In this document: positions 9,919 to 20,845 of the stretch, one piece after another
How the letters are laid out: every line of letters begins with the position of its first letter
How positions within the stretch are numbered: the first letter of the stretch is position 1
NCBI GenBank assembly: GCA_029204225.1
Contig: CM055092.1
Coordinates: 45,576,087-45,640,086 of the forward strand
Length of the DNA: 64,000 nt
Reading direction: 5' to 3'
Source of the DNA: Diphasiastrum complanatum
Lineage: Eukaryota; Streptophyta; Lycopodiopsida; Lycopodiales; Lycopodiaceae
Position numbers and translations under genes: made by a program
Notes under the pieces: model-generated
What the model saw: the letters and a program-made list of their open reading frames with translations, nothing else
Databases searched by the model: none
Told to the model about the DNA's origin: nothing

Positions 9919-11520
9919 CTACTTCCAGAATTCTCCCTCTGGACTCTGGATAGCTTCTTGGTATGTTGTTGGCTCATCTGCGAAACTACAATACTTGAAC
10001 TGCGTGTCTTCACTCCATTGAAGATTGTCAGAATAGCGGTCTGGAGCTCTTCTTTGTCTTGTTGACCTTTGAGGTTCGTTTTGTTGTTGCTCAAACATTT
10101 CTTGTTCGTGGGGTCGATCCTCTGCTTCCTGCTGCTCTGGAATCTGGGGCTCTGCATTCTGATTTGATGTGTGTCCTCGATCTCCCTCTTGAATAGACAA
10201 CAGTGTGAAGATCTCATGGTCTCTTTCGTCTTTCAGTCCAAGGAATGTGGACTCGTCGAACTTCACATCTCTGTTCGAAACAACCTTCTTCGTGGTTGGA
10301 TCGTAGAGTCCGTACACATGTGTTCCGTTCGAGTAGCTGACCATGATTGTTTGTTCGGATTTGTTATCGAGATTGTTTCTCTTTTCCTTTGGAATGTGCT
10401 TGTATGTTGCACATCCAAACACTCGTATGTATGACAGATCAGGCTTTTTTCCTGTCCACATTTCGTATGGTGTTTTGGTTTCCAGCACTGTCATTGTAGA
10501 TCTGTTCTACAGGTGTACAACTGCAACTATTGCCTCAGTCTAGAATTGACCTGGCAATTGAGCCTGTGCCATCATGTATCTGGCTCCTTCGACTAGCATT
10601 CTGTTTTTTCTTTCTGCCACACTGTTGTATTCTGGTGTTTATGAAAGAGTGAACTGGTGTTTGATCCCCTATTCTTCGCAGAATCTTGAGAATTCTGTGC
10701 TTTTGTATTCACCTCCATTGTCAGATCTAAGGATCTGTATCTTTTTTGAGGTGTGTCACTCTGCGAATGCCACAAACTTCTTGAAAGAATCAAATACATC
10801 GGATTTCTTCTTCAAGTAGTAGATCGTGGTCATTCGGCGGTAATCATCTATGAACGTTAGAAAATCTCTCGAACCTGAGAGCGAATATGTTTTCATCGGT
10901 CCACACACATCAGAGTGGACAAGCCCAAGAATTTTTTTGGCTCTTTTTCTCTTGTGTGTGAATGGATTCCGATGTTGCTTGCCTTTCTGACAAGCTTTGC
11001 AGAACTCAACCTCTGGTCTTGAAATCTTGAGACTTGTGACAATGTCCTTTCTGTTCATGTCATACAGGCTCCGCATGTTCAGATGATACATTCTTCTATG
11101 CCAGAGCTGATTTTCGTTTTCTGAAGCATTTAATATGCTTTCAGAGTTGCTGATTATTTTGGCCTGGTAGAGATTTCCTTCTCTGCATCCGACCGTCAGC
11201 AACTTGTTGGTTGTCTTCTCGATCATACGGCAAGTGTTGCCATCGAACAAAACTCGAATGCCTAGATCTGCCATCTTGGAGACAGATAGCATATCCTTTC
11301 TGAGTGAGGACACATAGAGTGCTCCAGGAAGCTTTGCTTGGCCTGACAGTGTTTGTAGCTATAGAGAGTCGATGCCTTTGACATCGTGTCTGCTTCCATC
11401 ACCTAGAATCACTGCTTAGTCATTTTCGAGTTCGCAAAAGGTAATCAAGATCTTCTTGTTGCAGGTTATGTGAGATGTTGCTCCTGAATCGATGACTACA
11501 TCATAGTCGTGTCAGAGTAG
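9919..11520 (-). pseudogene. Element C protease and integrase
   Basis: In coding order: protease motif DSGATSHITCN (about 11480-11510), pre-integrase LWHRRMYHLNMRSLYDMNRKDI with CKACQKGKQH (zinc-binding), and the integrase core start HSDVCGP with FLTFIDDYRR (10756-11313). A stop-rich stretch follows (10495-10755) that should hold the remaining D and E catalytic residues. The integrase C-terminal region with TPYEMWTGKKPDLSYIRVFGC is at 9919-10494. The linker to RT is Gln/Glu-rich (EQQEAEDRPHEQEM). The integrase would insert cDNA into the genome. Stops around 10500-10750 inactivate it. Confidence 0.9.
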
Positions 11521-11525
11521 CTTGT

Positions 11526-12422
11526 CTAAGCTTCGTCGAGCATCGTGAAAGCTTCGTCACCTCTTTCAGCATTCTTTGATGACTCTGCAACGTTTGTCTT
11601 TTCAACTTTGTTTTTACTTTTTGGGTTGAATCTGCAGTCGTATGTAGAATGCCCTTTCTTCTTGCAGTGCATGCAAGGTATTGCTGGATTGAACCAGCAT
11701 TTGTTGGCCGTATGGCCTGGTTTGTGGCAGTGATCGTAGGAAGAAGATTGTTGATTCGAGGACTTCGTCTTCTCAAATCTTGGCTTGTTCTTGTTCTTCT
11801 TCTTTCCTTTCGTGAAGAGAGCTTTCTCTTGATCACTGCTTCCCTCTCCTTCGTCTCTCATCAGTCTCTCATCAGTGACAAGACTGACTGCTTTGTCGAA
11901 TGTCATATCTGGTAGACTCAATATGAGCATTCTCAATGGCTGATAGGACATCGGTAGAGATTTCATGAAGTACATCAGTTGTTGTGGTGCTGGGACCTGG
12001 TGCCCCTGTCCTAATGCAGCGAGCTGAGCGAAGATCATTCTGATCTTCTCAACGTGCTGATCTAACTGGTTGCCATCCCACCGTATGGATTGCAGCTGAT
12101 TGTGAAGGTGCATGATTGAAGCTACAGTCCTCACTTCATACTTCTGCTTTAACCTTTCTCACGCTGCATGGCTGCTTTCGCAGTCTTCGATCTGCATGAG
12201 TAGATCTTCATTTATGGACGAAACAATGATCGCCATTGCACGCTCATCCTTTCTGATCCATTCAGCTCTCCTCAAGTCTCCCTTTGGAGGCTGCACCTCT
12301 GAGAGCTCGGTCACCGACCAGATGCCTTCGCCCTTCAGGAGTGTTTTGATTTTAAATTTTCAGATTCTGTAATTTGCACCATCAAGACTAATTGCTACTC
12401 TGGTCTAGATTGTCATAGCCAT
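11526..12422 (-). pseudogene. Element C gag with two CCHC knuckles
   Basis: The likely start is the ATG at 12422, 53 bp from the primer site. Early stops occur, but the 202 codons from 12134 are open. Gag motifs are DGANYRI, HNQLQSIRWDGNQLDQHVEKIRMIF and YFMKSLPMSYQPL. Two zinc knuckles lie in tandem: CHKPGHTANKC and CMHCKKKGHSTYDC, joined by WFNPAIP. The twin knuckle with W-x-NP spacer is shared with element B1, which suggests a common subfamily. Gag packages the element RNA. Confidence 0.9.
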
Positions 12423-12474
12423 ATTGTGTTGTTTGGAAGAATCACTGCAGGGATATCAGTAGTGATAACCTGTA

Positions 12475-12487
12475 GGCTCTGATACCA
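12475..12487 (-). other. Element C primer binding site
   Basis: The minus strand reads TGGTATCAGAGCC immediately after the LTR end. It is complementary to initiator-Met tRNA. Confidence 0.93.
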
Positions 12488-13236
12488 TGTCGCGGAAGCT
12501 TTTTCTTGTTTCGTGTTCGTCCTCTCCTCTGATTCGCAATTAATTTTCTTTTCATGCGGAAGCTCTTACGGGATCCCAGACACTCGACTACGCATCACAG
12601 ATTATGTTTTATTCTAGAAATCAAGAGACACAGCACAAGGCCAAGTGATACACGAAATAGAATGACTATATTGTCAGTTTGGTTTTAGAGCGAGATCGTC
12701 AGTGTCTCGCTCGTTGGCGGATTGACTCTCTGCTCTTTCGTTGTGTTTTGCTCGTTGGCAGACTTTCATGCACAACTATGGTATTTTGCTTTTTTACTCT
12801 ATTCGCTACATCTCTCTCTATTTCTTACACATCTCTGTATTCACTATGTCTCTTCTTACAATTATGATCCAAAGAGGATTGTTTATACCTCCATTATGTG
12901 GAGTTTACAAGATAGCTAAACGTAGAATCACAAGACTAGTTAATGCTAATCAACCAGTTAGTTAGTCTCCATCGTTGCTATTCATTTCAGTTGGGCATGA
13001 AGCTCGTTGAGCTGCCAACTGGCAGCGCATAAGATTTCTCTTTGTGTATTTTCGTTCTTTTCGTTTTGCATCCATTTTGTGCTTTGTGGTCCTGGAGGAG
13101 TGTTCACAGTTCGCGATTTATTTGCGAATCGTTCGTACTTCGAGTCAAAGACACGTTGACTGTCGCGAATTGTTCTCGTTCGACCTTCGTCTTGTTCGTG
13201 CTGTGACAAAGTTGCAAGAGTTCACCATTTCTGACA
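12488..13236 (-). repeat. Element C 5' LTR (749 bp)
   Basis: On the minus strand it starts TGTCAGAAATGG and ends TTCCGCGACA (terminal TGTC/GACA). Its right edge at 13236 abuts resumed A1 integrase sequence exactly. There is no partner LTR in the window. Confidence 0.85.
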
Positions 13237-14406
13237 CTTCCAAGGTCTCAAGACCATTCTGATCGGATATATTTTGTCTGATAACACTTACAAGCTGTAC
13301 AATCCTGATACCCAACAAATCTTGTATAGCCGGGATACAGTCTTTATCGAGGATCAGTTCGTCGACCTCAAAGACAAAGATATTTCTCAAGAAGAACCTT
13401 CATCACCTACCGTTGATATGATAGTCCGAGCTTCTGTATCAGGCGTATGTATTGTCGACCCACTTCGAGACATCGGATCAGACAAAGATGTTGCTGCTAC
13501 CCAGCAACAAGTCCCAAGATCAGTTCATCAGTCGAATCCTCCCAGAAGATCAAGCCGAGAGGGCACACAGCCCACTAGGTATACTCCTAAGTCTGTCTGT
13601 CTCTTAATGTAGGAACCGACGACAGTCGAAGGGGCACTAAGCCAACCAGACTCTAATCTCTGGAGAGAAGCCATGGATAGAGAATATTCCTTTCTGATAA
13701 AAAATCAGACATGGTCATTAGTCGAAGCTCCTATTGGCTGCAATAACATTGATTGCAAATGGATCTTTAAGATCAAATATAATGTCAACGGAGAAATTGA
13801 TCGAAGGAAGGCTAGACTGGTAGCACGAGGATTCACCTAGATCCTGAATGTCGACTACAGTGAGACTTTTAGTCTAGTCGTCAAACATTCGTCGATCCGA
13901 ATGCTATTGTCTTATGTTGTAGCTGCCACCACATTCTGGAAGGCATAAAGAATCATGTCTGTAAACTCCACAAAGCACTGTACGGCTTGAAACAGTCTAC
14001 CAGGGCTTGGTTTCAGAGGATCAACACATTCCTCATTGAACAAGGATTCAAACCAAGCACTGCTGATTGCAACATTTATTCGAAGTCAGTGCAGCAATCC
14101 TTCATTATCATCACCTTGTATGTGGATGATATGTTGCTCTTCAACAACAATACCAATATGGTTAAGGATTCAAAATAGATGTTGTTCTCAGAATTCGACA
14201 TGACTGATCTGGGCGAAGCTCACTTCTGTCTGGGAATTCAAATCCACAGAGACAGAGCAAATCGACTGATTTACATCACTCAACAAAGGTATCTTCATAA
14301 TGTTCTTAACAGATGCAATTTGATGAATTGTAAACTAGCTCACTCACCAATGGATCTAGGCCTGCATTTGTCAAAGGACCAATGTCCCCAGACCAAACAG
14401 GAAGAG
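13237..14406 (+). pseudogene. A1 integrase tail and RT (internally deleted)
   Basis: The integrase C-terminus (SDNTYKLYNPDTQQILYSRDTVFIEDQF) leads into the RT leader (LWREAMDREY, CKWIFKIKYN, RKARLVARGF). Compared with A2, about 90 bp are missing near 13932, removing the segment around the LDVQTAYLNG motif. RT then continues with AWFQRINTFLIEQGF and YVDD (about 14118-14133). A TAG stop at 14176-14178 follows KDSK and is shared with A2 at 24407-24409. RT ends at the EEE codons at 14406, where LTR sequence begins. Several other stops are present. Confidence 0.9.
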
Positions 14407-14711
14407 GAGAGCACAGTCTAACTTGTCGCGAATAATTTGCGACATATAATTTGTCTTGCTATTCGCGACTAACTATGCTTCTGGCGTTTCATTCATTAAT
14501 TAATATTTGGCTGCATAATCTAGAATGACCATGATTTCCATCACTAAAGTTCTGCTCATTCTAATAGGCGTAGTCATGCTTACGGAGAGAGTCATATAGC
14601 TCGTTCCGCTGCGCATGGACATTTTCTGTTCGAGTTCGTTTCTCGTTCATGTTTCGTTTCTTGTTCGAGTTTGTTTCTCGTTTGTGTTCGTTCATCTCCC
14701 TCTCTCCAACA
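14406..14711 (+). repeat. A1 truncated 3' LTR
   Basis: This matches the last ~300 bp of the 5' LTR (from about 6794). The first ~800 bp are missing. It ends CTCTCCAACA followed by the ACATT target duplication. Confidence 0.92.
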
Positions 14712-14716
14712 ACATT
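14712..14716 (+). repeat. Target site duplication ACATT, right
   Basis: Perfect copy of 5978-5982. Confidence 0.9.
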
Positions 14717-15867
14717 CAATCTCTGAAAAAGAAAAAATGACAATGGCAATATCTTATTTCCGAGGAAAAGCCTATGATTAGTGGCAAAAAGTATTACTTT
14801 ATCCAAAGTATGAACCCAAGTCATGGGATGACTTCAAGGAGTTTTGTGTAGAAATATTCATAGATTATTATATGGACTCTTGGTATATGCTGGAACAAAC
14901 TGTTTCTGTAAAGGCATATAATATGAGATTCCGTCTGGTAGCATCCAAACATAGTTGTCTTGATGAAGAGCTATCCATCCAACACTATCTGCGTGGTCTT
15001 CAAGATCACATCTGTCAACATTTGAATAAAGTAGTCAAGTAAATCCAACTTTGGCAGATGTAATGCAGAAGGCGTAAATTCGAGAAAGAAGGATAAGACA
15101 ACAAAAGACGCAACTACGGATCAAATTGGAGTCTCAACAGGAAGTAATTCCTTCACCAGTGTGTTCAACTCTCCATCAACAAAATTCTCCAGAACTGTCA
15201 ATATGCCAGTTCCAAGCTCACCAAAGTGTTGATTTGAACAAAAGTATTATAATAGAGGAGAATTCTGCAACTGATGAAGGATCGACAGAGATCAAGAAAT
15301 CACAGCATGTGTCTCTCAATCATCCAATTGAGTCTCAACATCAACAACATGTGGCTCATGACATATCCTTAGAGATTATTGATCTAAGAGTTTCAGGGCT
15401 CAATGATATGACCGACTATCATTGTATATATGACAAATTTATCTTTGGGGGTCAATCTGAGGATAATCACTGCTTACAACAGAATGAATATGAGTTGTTC
15501 ATATTCCAACATAATGACTCTCTCTTTGAACAGAATGATGAGTTGGAGATGACTAGAAAGTGGCCAAATTTAGACAATGAATCATTCGATTTCGAGCATT
15601 ACTATTTTGATTTATCAGAAACTATATCTAGGCCAAATTTGGATAATGAATTATTCGATTTGGTTTGATTTATCAAGAACTATACCCATCGCTTCACTCT
15701 CAGAGGAAATCAATGGATCTATGGCCATTCATCTTCAGCGAGATAATGCTACCAATTTTGCTCAAAAGTATTCGGCAAGAGAAAACTCCAGTGCTCAATC
15801 AGATAACTTGGATGAAATCATTGCTCTAATCAACGCTTTGGAGTTACAAAAGGATATTGTCACATAA
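14717..15867 (+). pseudogene. Gypsy-type gag, right part and downstream ORF
   Basis: This continues the capsid domain interrupted by A1: YFRGKAYD (the following Trp codon is now a stop), SWDDFKEFCVEIF, and LRGLQDHI. After several stops a 180-codon open frame (15126-15668) follows. It is Gln/His/Asp-rich with an internal repeat (PNLDNESFDFEHYYFDLSET, then PNLDNELFDL) and no recognised domain. A frame change leads to DNLDEIIALINALELQKD at the end. The stretch is probably gag plus an unclassified C-terminal region of a low-copy gypsy element. It ends where the LTR candidate of the next element begins. Confidence 0.55.
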
Positions 15868-15896
15868 GCAAGACTTAAGCTATGAAAGTAGCACAA

Positions 15897-16250
15897 TGTA
15901 AGCAAGACTTAACCCTATAAAGCAAAGAAGAAAAAATAAGGAGACTAAAGAGGGAGATCAATATCATCAGCTGAATAACAAATGACACAGTTTCCCTACT
16001 TATAGCCAAGAGGAAGCCCTAAAAGGAGGCTTCCGGTGGCTAGGGCCCAACTGGGAGAGATAATAGTCCGCCATCCAAAAAGGCCCCCACTCTCCAGTAA
16101 TATGTCCAAATGGCCTAATAATGAATAATAAGGCCAAAGGCCAACCATATAGTCTAAGTGTCACTAATGAATAAAAAGGGTCCAAGGCCTGCTTATGCAT
16201 AAAGTAAAGTAAATGTAAATGGACGTGGCAAATGCAATGAGCCAAGTCCA
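15897..16250 (-). repeat. Candidate 3' LTR of chromodomain gypsy element H
   Basis: On the minus strand, a purine-rich tract at 16251-16266 (TCAGGGAGAG) precedes TGGACTTGGC at 16250. The candidate ends ...CTTGCTTACA at 15897 (TG...CA, about 354 bp). A TATA-like TATAAGTAGG lies on the minus strand at about 15995-16005. No partner LTR was found on the right side of H, so the ends are tentative. Confidence 0.4.
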
Positions 16251-16301
16251 TAGCTCTCCCTGATACAAAAATAAAAATCCAACTGCCAAAAAGAAACTGG
16301 A

Positions 16302-17780
16302 TCAAACAGCAGCAAGCTCTGGTGGATCAACAACTAGAACATCATCTGATGTAGAGGAATCAACAAGTACAGCAAGAGCACGAGCCTGATTTGCAAGTGA
16401 TGGTGTATGATAAAAGACATCAATAGGCTCCCATGTGGCCTCCTTAATAGGATGACCATCCCACTGGACCAAAAACTGAATCTGTCGGCGGCGTCGACTA
16501 TGGTATAGACGAACCTGTAATATAGCAGTAGGTAAAAATGGAAACAACTCGAGAGCAGTAGGAAACTCAGCATCACAACGTCATCCTCAATAGCAGCATG
16601 TAATAAATTGATATGGAATGCATCACAGGCTCCTGTGAAAGCAGGAAGCTGTAAGCGATATGTAACTGGACTAAGAACCTCCAAAATGCGATAAGGCCCA
16701 TAATAATGTGGTGCAAACTTCTCAGTAGAAGCATGGCCTTGGACAAAATGATGATGTGCAAATTGTAGGCATAGATAAACCATATCTTCAAGTTGAAACT
16801 CAACATGGCAGCGGTGACGATCAACTGAGGTCTGATAACATTGTTGAACATGCTGTAAATGAGAACTGGCCCGGGTAATAAGCTCTCGGGCACCTGATAG
16901 AAAGGATGCAAGTGTGACAGGTGTATCCTCAGGAGGGAGAGAAATGTCAGGTAAAAGAGATGCATAGCCATGAGATAATAAAAATGGTGAAACACCTGTG
17001 CTGGTACTAACAGAGTTATTATAGCTATACTCTGTTAAACATAAATGGCGTAAATAATCCTCAAGGATCCTGTTAAGGACCTCAGAGTGCCCATCAGAAG
17101 TAGAGTGATAAGTAGAACCCATAAAAAGATGTACATCCAAGATACGCATAAGCTCTGTCCAGAATATGGATGTAAACTTACTATCCCGATCAGAAAGGAT
17201 AGTACGAGAAAATCCATGTAGGCAAAAAATCTGTGATAGGAACAAATGTGCACACTGCTATGTTGTGATGGTACTGTGAACTGGTATAAAATGTGTCTGT
17301 TTCGAAAACCTGTCAACTACCACCATACATGAATCGTGACCACACTAGGTACGGGAAAGACTAAAGATAAAGTTCATAGATATATCAGTCCATTGGCGAT
17401 GAGGAATAGGCCAACTCTGGAGCAAACCAGCAGACTTAGCATGGGAGTATTTATTACGAAGACAAAAAGAGCAAGTATGAATAAGTACATCAAGCTCATA
17501 TCGAAGAAAGGTCCAATAAAAAAATGGTCTTTGAGACGAGCATAAGACTTCTAAAAACAAAGTGACCCCAAACAGGGGAGGAATGAGCATCCGACAATAA
17601 TTGGGAATGGATACCCAAGGAATTAGGAATACAAAGAGAATCATAACGATAAAGACGGTTGTCAACAATGGAGTAAACCTGATGAGAACGAGATGAAATA
17701 GATGGAACAGAATTACAAGCATCACGAAAATCAGAACATGTAAGGTATGTGGAAAGTAGATCAACAAACCATGTAGCAGT
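16302..17780 (-). pseudogene. Element H integrase with chromodomain
   Basis: This is Ty3/gypsy integrase on the minus strand: zinc-finger CSFCLRNKY, the first catalytic Asp in WTDISMNF, the second in ILSDRDSKFTS, and the Glu in DGHSEVLNRILEDYLR (16334-17245 open). The C-terminal GPYRILEVLSPVTYRLQLP is followed, after a frame change, by a chromodomain (LVQWDGHPIKEATWEP, 16302-16547). Chromodomains mark the chromovirus lineage and in the family bind histone marks to steer insertion. Stops near 17245-17345 and the frame change show decay. Confidence 0.92.
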
Positions 17781-18640
17781 AGTAGAATTGAGTGTATTCA
17801 ATAAAGCTGGAAGACGAGATAATGCATCAGCAACAGTGTTAGCACGACCAGGACGATACAATATAGAAAAATTAAAAGACTGTAAAAACTGCAACCAACG
17901 AAACTGACGATCACTAAGGTCATGTTGAGAAAACATATAACGTAAAGACTAGTGATCAATAATAATGTCAAATGGAACTCGATAAAGATAATGACGCCAC
18001 TTTTTAAGAGCGTAGATAATAACAAGAAGTTCTTTTTCATGCACAGAATAATGTTGCTCATATGAGCGAGGATGACGCGACTCATAAGCAATAATGTAGT
18101 GTGACTGGCGAAGCAAAGCTCATCACGTTCAGATTGAGACATACGATAAGGGGGGCGAGAAGGAGGAGCATAACCAGGACGCAAGTCAATATGATGGTTC
18201 ACGGCATGTAATGGTGGTAGCATCGTAGGTTCTGAAAAGACAAAAGCATACTGATGTAATAAGTCAGAGATCACCGAAAGAACAGTTGCTGGAATAGAAA
18301 CTGGAGGAACTGGTATTGTCCGCTGAACACATAATAAGACGGCACAATGAGCCTTCGACAGGCTGCGAATAAACTGCTTCCCAGTAATCAACTGGAAGTC
18401 TCCCTGAGAATCAATGCCAACAAGTGAGTGTGTAACTGCATCATGTACAAATGTCAATGTCTGTTGTGTCAAGTCTAGTGTAATGGCTCCAAGAGATACA
18501 AACCAATCAGCACCAAGGATAAGATCATAACACTCCATAGAAATAATGTAAAGATCTGGCTATCCAAAAAAATCTCCAATGCGGTATGGTAAACGCTGAA
18601 ACATTTGAGAACTAGGAAAAGAATGGGAACTAGCAACCTC
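17781..18640 (-). pseudogene. Element H protease and RNase H; RT core deleted
   Basis: The retropepsin-related region (DLILGADWFVSLGAITLDL, 18460-18538) leads to the RT leader (HHIDLRPGYAPPSRPPYRMS). At about 18115 the sequence jumps directly to RNase H (HYIIAYESRHPRSYEQHYSV, HEKELL, KKWRHYL), then the tail with LYRPGRANTVADALSRLP. The whole RT palm with its catalytic aspartates, normally several hundred residues, is gone. The copy could not reverse transcribe by itself. Confidence 0.9.
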
Positions 18641-19403
18641 AACTGTGACAGGCTATGAAGCAAGCAGAGGATAGATCAGGCTCATCAGAAATATGAATGT
18701 AGATATCGGAATCATCTGGAGTAGTGCCCTCATGGTAAAAAACAACAATAGTAGTAGGGAGAGGCTGACGGCAATCACGGGCAAAATGGTCAGGACTCTT
18801 ACAACGAAAGCAAAGACGCTTCCGCTGAAAATCAGCGAACTCTGCAGACATGTAACGTTGAACAAAAGCAGGTCGAGGAGTCGAAGGACGAGAAGACGAA
18901 GGGACAATGGAAAGAGCTGGAACAATTTTCTAATAAGTTCTCGTCAGAGGAACGGAATAGATAGCAAGTTGTATCCTATCACGAAAGTCTCGACAAAGTG
19001 TGGCTCAGGAAGTGGGGGACGTGAAAAGAAACCAGGAGGTAGGTTAGGTGAAATGAACAGTCAGGCTGACTAGCAGAAGAAGATGGAAATCCAAATGGAG
19101 GGGGAGTCCCAAATGAAGGAAAAATAGGAGCATTACTAGGACCATGAGGCTGTAAAAAATCAGCTTGCGACTGCATAGTAGCAAAGCCGGTCATAACTGT
19201 ATCGAAGCCAAGAACGAGGCCAGAAAGGGTATCATCCATGCGACAACACTGATCGGATAAGTTTTTCTGAGTAGTCTCATTCGGGGTAGGTGAATGTGCC
19301 ATAATGATAGTGGAAGGAATAGACGAAAAGTTTAGGGAATGTGCCATAATGATAGTGGAAGGAATAGACAAAAACTTGAGGGAGCGGACTCTTGTCGTCA
19401 CCC
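18641..19403 (-). pseudogene. Element H gag remnant
   Basis: This is a short gag with a Pro/Ser-rich N-terminal part (FGTPPPFGFPSSSASQP), a coiled-coil-like region (RMDDTLSGLVLGFDTVMTGF) and, in another frame, a CCHC knuckle CFRCKSPDHFARDC (18639-18851). The central capsid domain is missing. Near the start, about 45 bp are tandemly duplicated (19290-19390), doubling IPSTIIMAHS. Gag would package RNA, but this one is deleted and frameshifted. Confidence 0.8.
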
Positions 19404-19554
19404 CAAATTAGTCTATTAAAACCAATATTATCACAACTAAGAAAGGCCAGCAATCAACAGATGGAAAAAGTGAAGATGAAGACTATAAAAATGCGCTGGA
19501 CAGCCAGGAGGGAAATGTCAAATTGGAATATCAAATGGAGTCGTAATTCTGTGA

Positions 19555-19830
19555 AATGTGATTGAGGATGGGCGCTGGAAAGCCTTTTGATAAACTGTGA
19601 AAGATGGCTGGAAACGAAAAAAATAATAGGCGAAAGTGACAAGTCGAAAGGGCTGGGGCAGCGATGAACAGGCTGAAGGATTTTGGCAGTTTGAAATAGC
19701 AAACAATGACAGAATTGGGTGATTTTTGGATGAGGATGGGTGCTGGACAGAGGCTAGGAAATAATTGTGGAAGATGGCTGCAAACTAGCAAAATGTTGGA
19801 TGAAAGTAATAGGTTGAAATGACATTTCTA
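19555..19830. repeat. Two diverged ~90-bp direct repeats, period ~168
   Basis: The segment from GATTGAGGATGGGCGCTGG (about 19560) recurs as GATGAGGATGGGTGCTGG at 19730. Both copies contain GAAGATGGCTG-like and AATAGG motifs. It lies in the 5' leader position of element H. Confidence 0.6.
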
Positions 19831-20514
19831 ACTAGCTTGTGGCATAGATTTGTGTGCTATGTGTCTAGCAATAATATCTATCAACTTTTGCACAACATAC
19901 TAGCAAGCTTTAAGCTTATATCACATGTTGACATTCATGTTCTGGCTCGAAATTTCCCTCAATCCTAAAGAAGCAAATGAGCATGGAGTATTAGATGCAA
20001 GAGAATAAACGACACTAGCATGCCATAATGCACAAATCCAACCCATAAGGGTTCTCCAAAATGGCACCCATCATAAAGATACATACACAAGCTTGCACTC
20101 AAAATATTGTTGTCAAAAAAAATTTCACAAAAGAACTACTTATATAGTATACCCGCATAATAATTGTATCTCAAATCTTACACAGCTTGAAGTAACCAAA
20201 TAACCTTTTTTTATTCTAGGTCTTGATAATACCCATCAAAGGTTCCCACAAAGGTGATATATGTCATTAATGCAATCGTTCAAGGAAGAAATGAAGTGAC
20301 CATAGATCCTAGATGAGAGAGCATGAATGGCAAAAAGCACATATTGTAAACATGCTACAAATCACACGTAACAACATGTAGTTTTTTTCATAGTGTATTT
20401 TAAGGAAGCCTTAAATGGCGCAATATGACACTTGAATTTATTATTTCAAGAATTCGTGGTACTATAAATACTATTTTTAAAAAGTTGCATTTAGAAGGAA
20501 AAAAAAACTGTTGG

Positions 20515-20615
20515 TCGTTACGTCGGGGAAGGCCCCTATACCTTCCCCGCCTGGGAGGCTCCCTCAGGAGCCGCCTCCCATCGCGAAAGGCCCTCGGTCT
20601 GGGTGGCTTCCCCTA
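20515..20615. repeat. GC-rich double palindrome
   Basis: This is an abrupt GC-rich island in AT-rich DNA. It holds two adjacent potential hairpins: GGGGAAGG/CCTTCCCC around CCCCTATA, and GGGAGGC/GCCTCCC around TCCCTCAGGAGCC. It sits in the part of the left duplication arm that is absent from the right arm, so it was probably inserted after duplication. The type of element is unknown. Confidence 0.5.
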
Positions 20616-20845
20616 TACATGAAATATAGCTTTTCCAAAAAGCCACCCATTGTGCTTATGGGACCACAAGAAAATCAAGGTCAAGTCAAAGCAAATTGAA
20701 AAAAGACGCCATGTTGTATTAGTAAAAGAATACTTTGCTTTTATTCATAAAAGAAAAACTCATAGAAGTACAAAAAGATAAAAGTACATAGAATGATAAT
20801 GTCGAATCGGAGAGATAAATACATGGAACAAGGGTAAGAATTCAT

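Larger units (their letters stand above)
8508..13236 (-). mobile_element. Ty1/copia element C, nested antisense in A1
   Basis: Gag, protease, integrase, RT and most of RNase H are present in the correct order on the minus strand, with a 5' LTR and primer site. The element stops abruptly inside the RNase H tail at about 8508. The 3' LTR and its target duplication are therefore missing, and adjoining A1 integrase sequence is lost too. It is the most complete set of Pol domains in the window. Confidence 0.92.
5983..14711 (+). mobile_element. Ty1/copia element A1 with nested element C
   Basis: The element is bounded by TG...CA termini and a perfect 5-bp target duplication. Order: 5' LTR, tRNA-Met primer site, gag, protease, start of the pre-integrase domain, antisense element C (8508-13236), integrase C-terminus, RT, truncated 3' LTR. 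It has lost the integrase core, part of RT, all of RNase H and about 800 bp of the 3' LTR. It inserted into a gypsy-type gag. A2 at 23522-26506 belongs to the same family. Confidence 0.92.

Noticed and set aside
20515-20615. Organelle DNA insertion
   Set aside because: Only the GC-rich palindromes suggest it. No organelle gene or longer matching context is visible.
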